In this document: positions 6,308 through 7,617 of the stretch, piece after piece
Position numbering within the stretch: position 1 is the first letter of the stretch
Layout: the number at the start of each line of letters is the position of its first letter
Assembly: GCA_016209665.1 (NCBI GenBank)
Contig: JACQVT010000871.1
Span: 1 to 7,617 of the forward strand
Reading direction: 5' to 3'
Length of the DNA: 7,617 nt
DNA from: Planctomycetota bacterium
Lineage (GTDB): Bacteria; Planctomycetota; Phycisphaerae; UBA1845; PWPN01
Made by a program: the position numbers and the translations under genes
The notes under the pieces: generated by a model
Database searches by the model: none
Told to the model about the DNA's origin: nothing
Seen by the model: the letters and a program-made list of their open reading frames with translations, nothing else

Positions 6308-6526
6308 GTGCGAGTTGATTGGCTGGCCGGGCGGCGTGTTCGTCCCAGGGGTGTCCGAGGATTCACTATTGCGCGGGTGCTGGTGATCTCAGCCATCGTT
6401 CTGTTTGCCTCAAGTGCTTTTCTACCAGCATTTTGGGTTCAGGTGGCCGCGGCCAGGCAGGCGAGGAGCGTCGAGACGACTGAGCAACCCTTCGGGGAAA
6501 CAACCTGGGCATTCCGGTACCCCTGA
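6308..6526 (+). pseudogene. Truncated prepilin/pseudopilin-like ORF (72 aa)
   Basis: From GTG 6308, with GGGAG 7 nt upstream, the product has a basic leader (GRRVRPRGVRG) and then FTIARVLVISAIVLFASSA and FLPAF, then an alanine/arginine helix (VAAARQARS). This is the layout of type IV prepilins and type II secretion pseudopilins, with prepilin-peptidase cleavage expected between G18 and F19. Mature position 5, normally Glu, is Arg (R23). Only about 54 residues would follow cleavage, with no C-terminal globular domain. The frame ends at TGA 6524-6526. It may be a decayed 5' fragment of a planctomycete-type pilin gene, or an unrelated single-span small protein. The neighbouring decayed sequence favours the fragment reading. 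No pilus assembly genes are near. Confidence 0.4.
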
Positions 6527-6590
6527 GGGCGTTATCCGTGGCGTAGCGCGTGTCGCCGGGCGGAGTCCAACGGGCGAGGAGGAAACCGGA

Positions 6591-6674
6591 CCGGGCAAGG
6601 CCCGGGCTCAAGTAGGCGGCCGTCATCGCGGTGGTGCCGCAAGGCAATAACTGGCAGGGGCTTACGTTAGGCCC
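6591..6674 (+). other. Two perfect or near-perfect hairpins in the leader before the SerA stub and peptidase
   Basis: CCGGGC-AAG-GCCCGG (6591-6605) is a perfect 6-bp stem with a 3-nt loop. GGGCTTA-CGT-TAGGCCC (6658-6674) forms a 7-bp stem with one G-T pair. Neither is followed by a T-run. They lie in the 178-nt gap between the prepilin-like ORF and the next start, which otherwise shows no gene. Confidence 0.35.
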
Positions 6675-6704
6675 TCCGAAACTGGCCACTGGCGAGAGAC
6701 CGGA

Positions 6705-6863
6705 ATGCATCGGGTGCTGATCACGGGGGCAATTCATCCCACCGGTGTGGAACGGCTTCGAGCCGAGCCAGACCTCCAGGTGGAGATTCGTCCCGACCCT
6801 CCCCTCGGCGAAATCCTGGCGCTGGTGCGGCGGATACAGCTCACTTGGCTGGAGCAAGGATGA
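6705..6863 (+). pseudogene. SerA N-terminal fragment (52 codons)
   Basis: Residues 1-43 read as the start of D-3-phosphoglycerate dehydrogenase (HRVLITGAIHPTGVERL, then VEIRPDPPLGEILALVRR). Homology then stops: the usual DYDALIVRS strand is replaced by IQLTWLEQG and a TGA at 6861-6863. The other two frames downstream do not resume SerA, so this is truncation by rearrangement and not a simple frameshift. The start has GAGAG 6 nt upstream, so the stub may be translated. Its stop overlaps the next ATG (ATGA, 6860-6863), a layout typical of translational coupling. The sequence differs clearly from the SerA segment at 1-295, so the two are different paralogues and not copies. It cannot be an active enzyme. 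Confidence 0.6.
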
Positions 6864-7617
6864 TGCGCTGTCGCGATGCGATCCTGATGATCGTGGCGTT
6901 GTGTGTGGTCATCGGCAGGACGCCCGCGCGTGCGGAGGGGGACCCTGGCGCGATCCGCTGGAAGACGCAATCCGGGACGGCCCGGCCGGCCGCCGAGCCG
7001 GCGGGTTCGGCCGCTCTGGTGACCACGACGAGGGATCGGCACCTCGTGGTCCAGTTCAATAAGGTGCCCGGCCGGGCCCAACGGGCGGCGCTGGCCAACC
7101 AGGGCATCACGCTGCAGCGCTATCTGGGCAACAACGCATTCTTTGCCCGTGTGAAGGGGCGACCGGGCAGCGGCCAGGCAGCCTTGGCGGCCGGCCTGCG
7201 GGGCGCGTCTGCGATCCGCCACGAGTGGAAGCTGCACCCGCGGCTGCTGCGGGGCGAGTTGCCCGACTACGCCCGGATTCCCGCCGATATCGCCGGCGTG
7301 CCCGGTGCCAAGGAGCGCAAACGCGAGGCCGAGCAACGCGGCCAAGTCACGGCCACCGAGGAGGTCGCCGCCCTGTACGTCGTGTTCCACCCGGACGTCG
7401 ACCTGGATACCGCGGCGGCGACGGTCGTCGGGCGGTACGGGGGCACCGTCCGCAGCCCGATCCGCAGCATCAACGCCGCCGTGGTGTGGCTGCCTGCGGA
7501 TCGTGTGCAGGCCTTCGCCGAAGAGGACGAGGTCCAGTGGGTCGAGCCGCCCCTGCCTCCCCTGGACGTGTCGAACGACTCGAACCGCTACATCACCCAG
7601 GCCGACATCGTCCAGGC
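6860..7617 (+). CDS. Secreted S8 (subtilisin-like) serine peptidase, N-terminal part
   Basis: The frame is open to the window end (252 codons) and truncated by it. Residues 1-25 form a signal peptide: basic start, hydrophobic core ILMIVALCVVIG, and ARA before the likely cleavage at A25-E26. Two prodomain-like modules follow: about 59-100 (RHLVVQFNKVPGRAQRAAL to FFARV) and about 168-229 (AALYVVFHPDVDLDTAAATV to VQWVEP). They are joined by a charged linker (KERKREAEQR, 151-160). The PPLPPLDVSNDSNRYITQADIV segment is the usual lead-in to the catalytic domain of planctomycete-type S8 proteins. The Asp/His/Ser triad lies beyond the window, so the assignment rests on the pro-region. The start is ATG 6860 with GGAG 5 nt upstream, overlapping the stop of the SerA stub by 4 nt. 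The exported product probably degrades or matures extracellular or periplasmic protein. Confidence 0.72.
   Translation, partial: MMRCRDAILMIVALCVVIGRTPARAEGDPGAIRWKTQSGTARPAAEPAGSAALVTTTRDRHLVVQFNKVPGRAQRAALANQGITLQRYLGNNAFFARVKGRPGSGQAALAAGLRGASAIRHEWKLHPRLLRGELPDYARIPADIAGVPGAKERKREAEQRGQVTATEEVAALYVVFHPDVDLDTAAATVVGRYGGTVRSPIRSINAAVVWLPADRVQAFAEEDEVQWVEPPLPPLDVSNDSNRYITQADIVQ

Noticed and set aside
6366..6857. 163-codon minus-strand ORF opposite the prepilin-like ORF and SerA stub
   Set aside because: No motif and proline/arginine-rich shadow composition. Plus-strand features with ribosome sites explain the region better.

Overview
The window is GC-rich bacterial chromosome (about two thirds G+C by eye) and most likely comes from a member of the Planctomycetota, perhaps a Phycisphaera-like lineage or an environmental genome. 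The reasons are the style of several proteins: an RsgA with a long basic N-terminal extension, a small free-standing Hpt protein, a DUF1611 protein, a class 2 PyrF and a degenerate planctomycete-style prepilin leader. Palindromic GC-rich repeats lie between and inside genes. The phylum call is inference from protein style, not from a marker search.

Layout. Bases 1-295 (minus) hold the 5' end of an ORF that starts as D-3-phosphoglycerate dehydrogenase (SerA) and changes in frame into a HAD-family phosphatase (SerB-like) segment before leaving the window. A large imperfect palindrome (318-431) separates it from a divergent DUF1611 gene (578-1705, plus), which itself carries a 70-bp palindromic insertion in its reading frame. 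Next are a small, possibly leaderless hypothetical gene (1748-1987), accD (2219-3112, acetyl-CoA carboxylase carboxyltransferase beta subunit) behind a structured leader, and an Hpt phosphotransfer protein (3320-3646). rsgA (3662-4795, minus; ribosome-assembly GTPase) converges on the Hpt gene and diverges from pyrF (4962-5906, plus; OMP decarboxylase).

Bases 5907-6704 are gene-poor. They hold hairpins and one 72-codon ORF with a prepilin-like N-terminus and no globular domain. At 6705 a second SerA-like N-terminus (a different paralogue) runs for about 44 recognisable residues and ends in a stop codon. That stop overlaps the start of a secreted S8 (subtilisin-like) peptidase (6860 to the window end, partial).

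How the genes fit together: accD (fatty acid synthesis), pyrF (pyrimidine synthesis) and rsgA (30S maturation) are unrelated housekeeping genes, and no single pathway or defence-type operon is evident. The unusual content is structural: two outward-facing, broken or chimeric SerA 5' ends at the window edges, a palindrome tolerated inside a coding sequence, and a decayed region around 5.9-6.9 kb. I see no CRISPR array, rRNA, convincing tRNA, transposase or complete mobile element.
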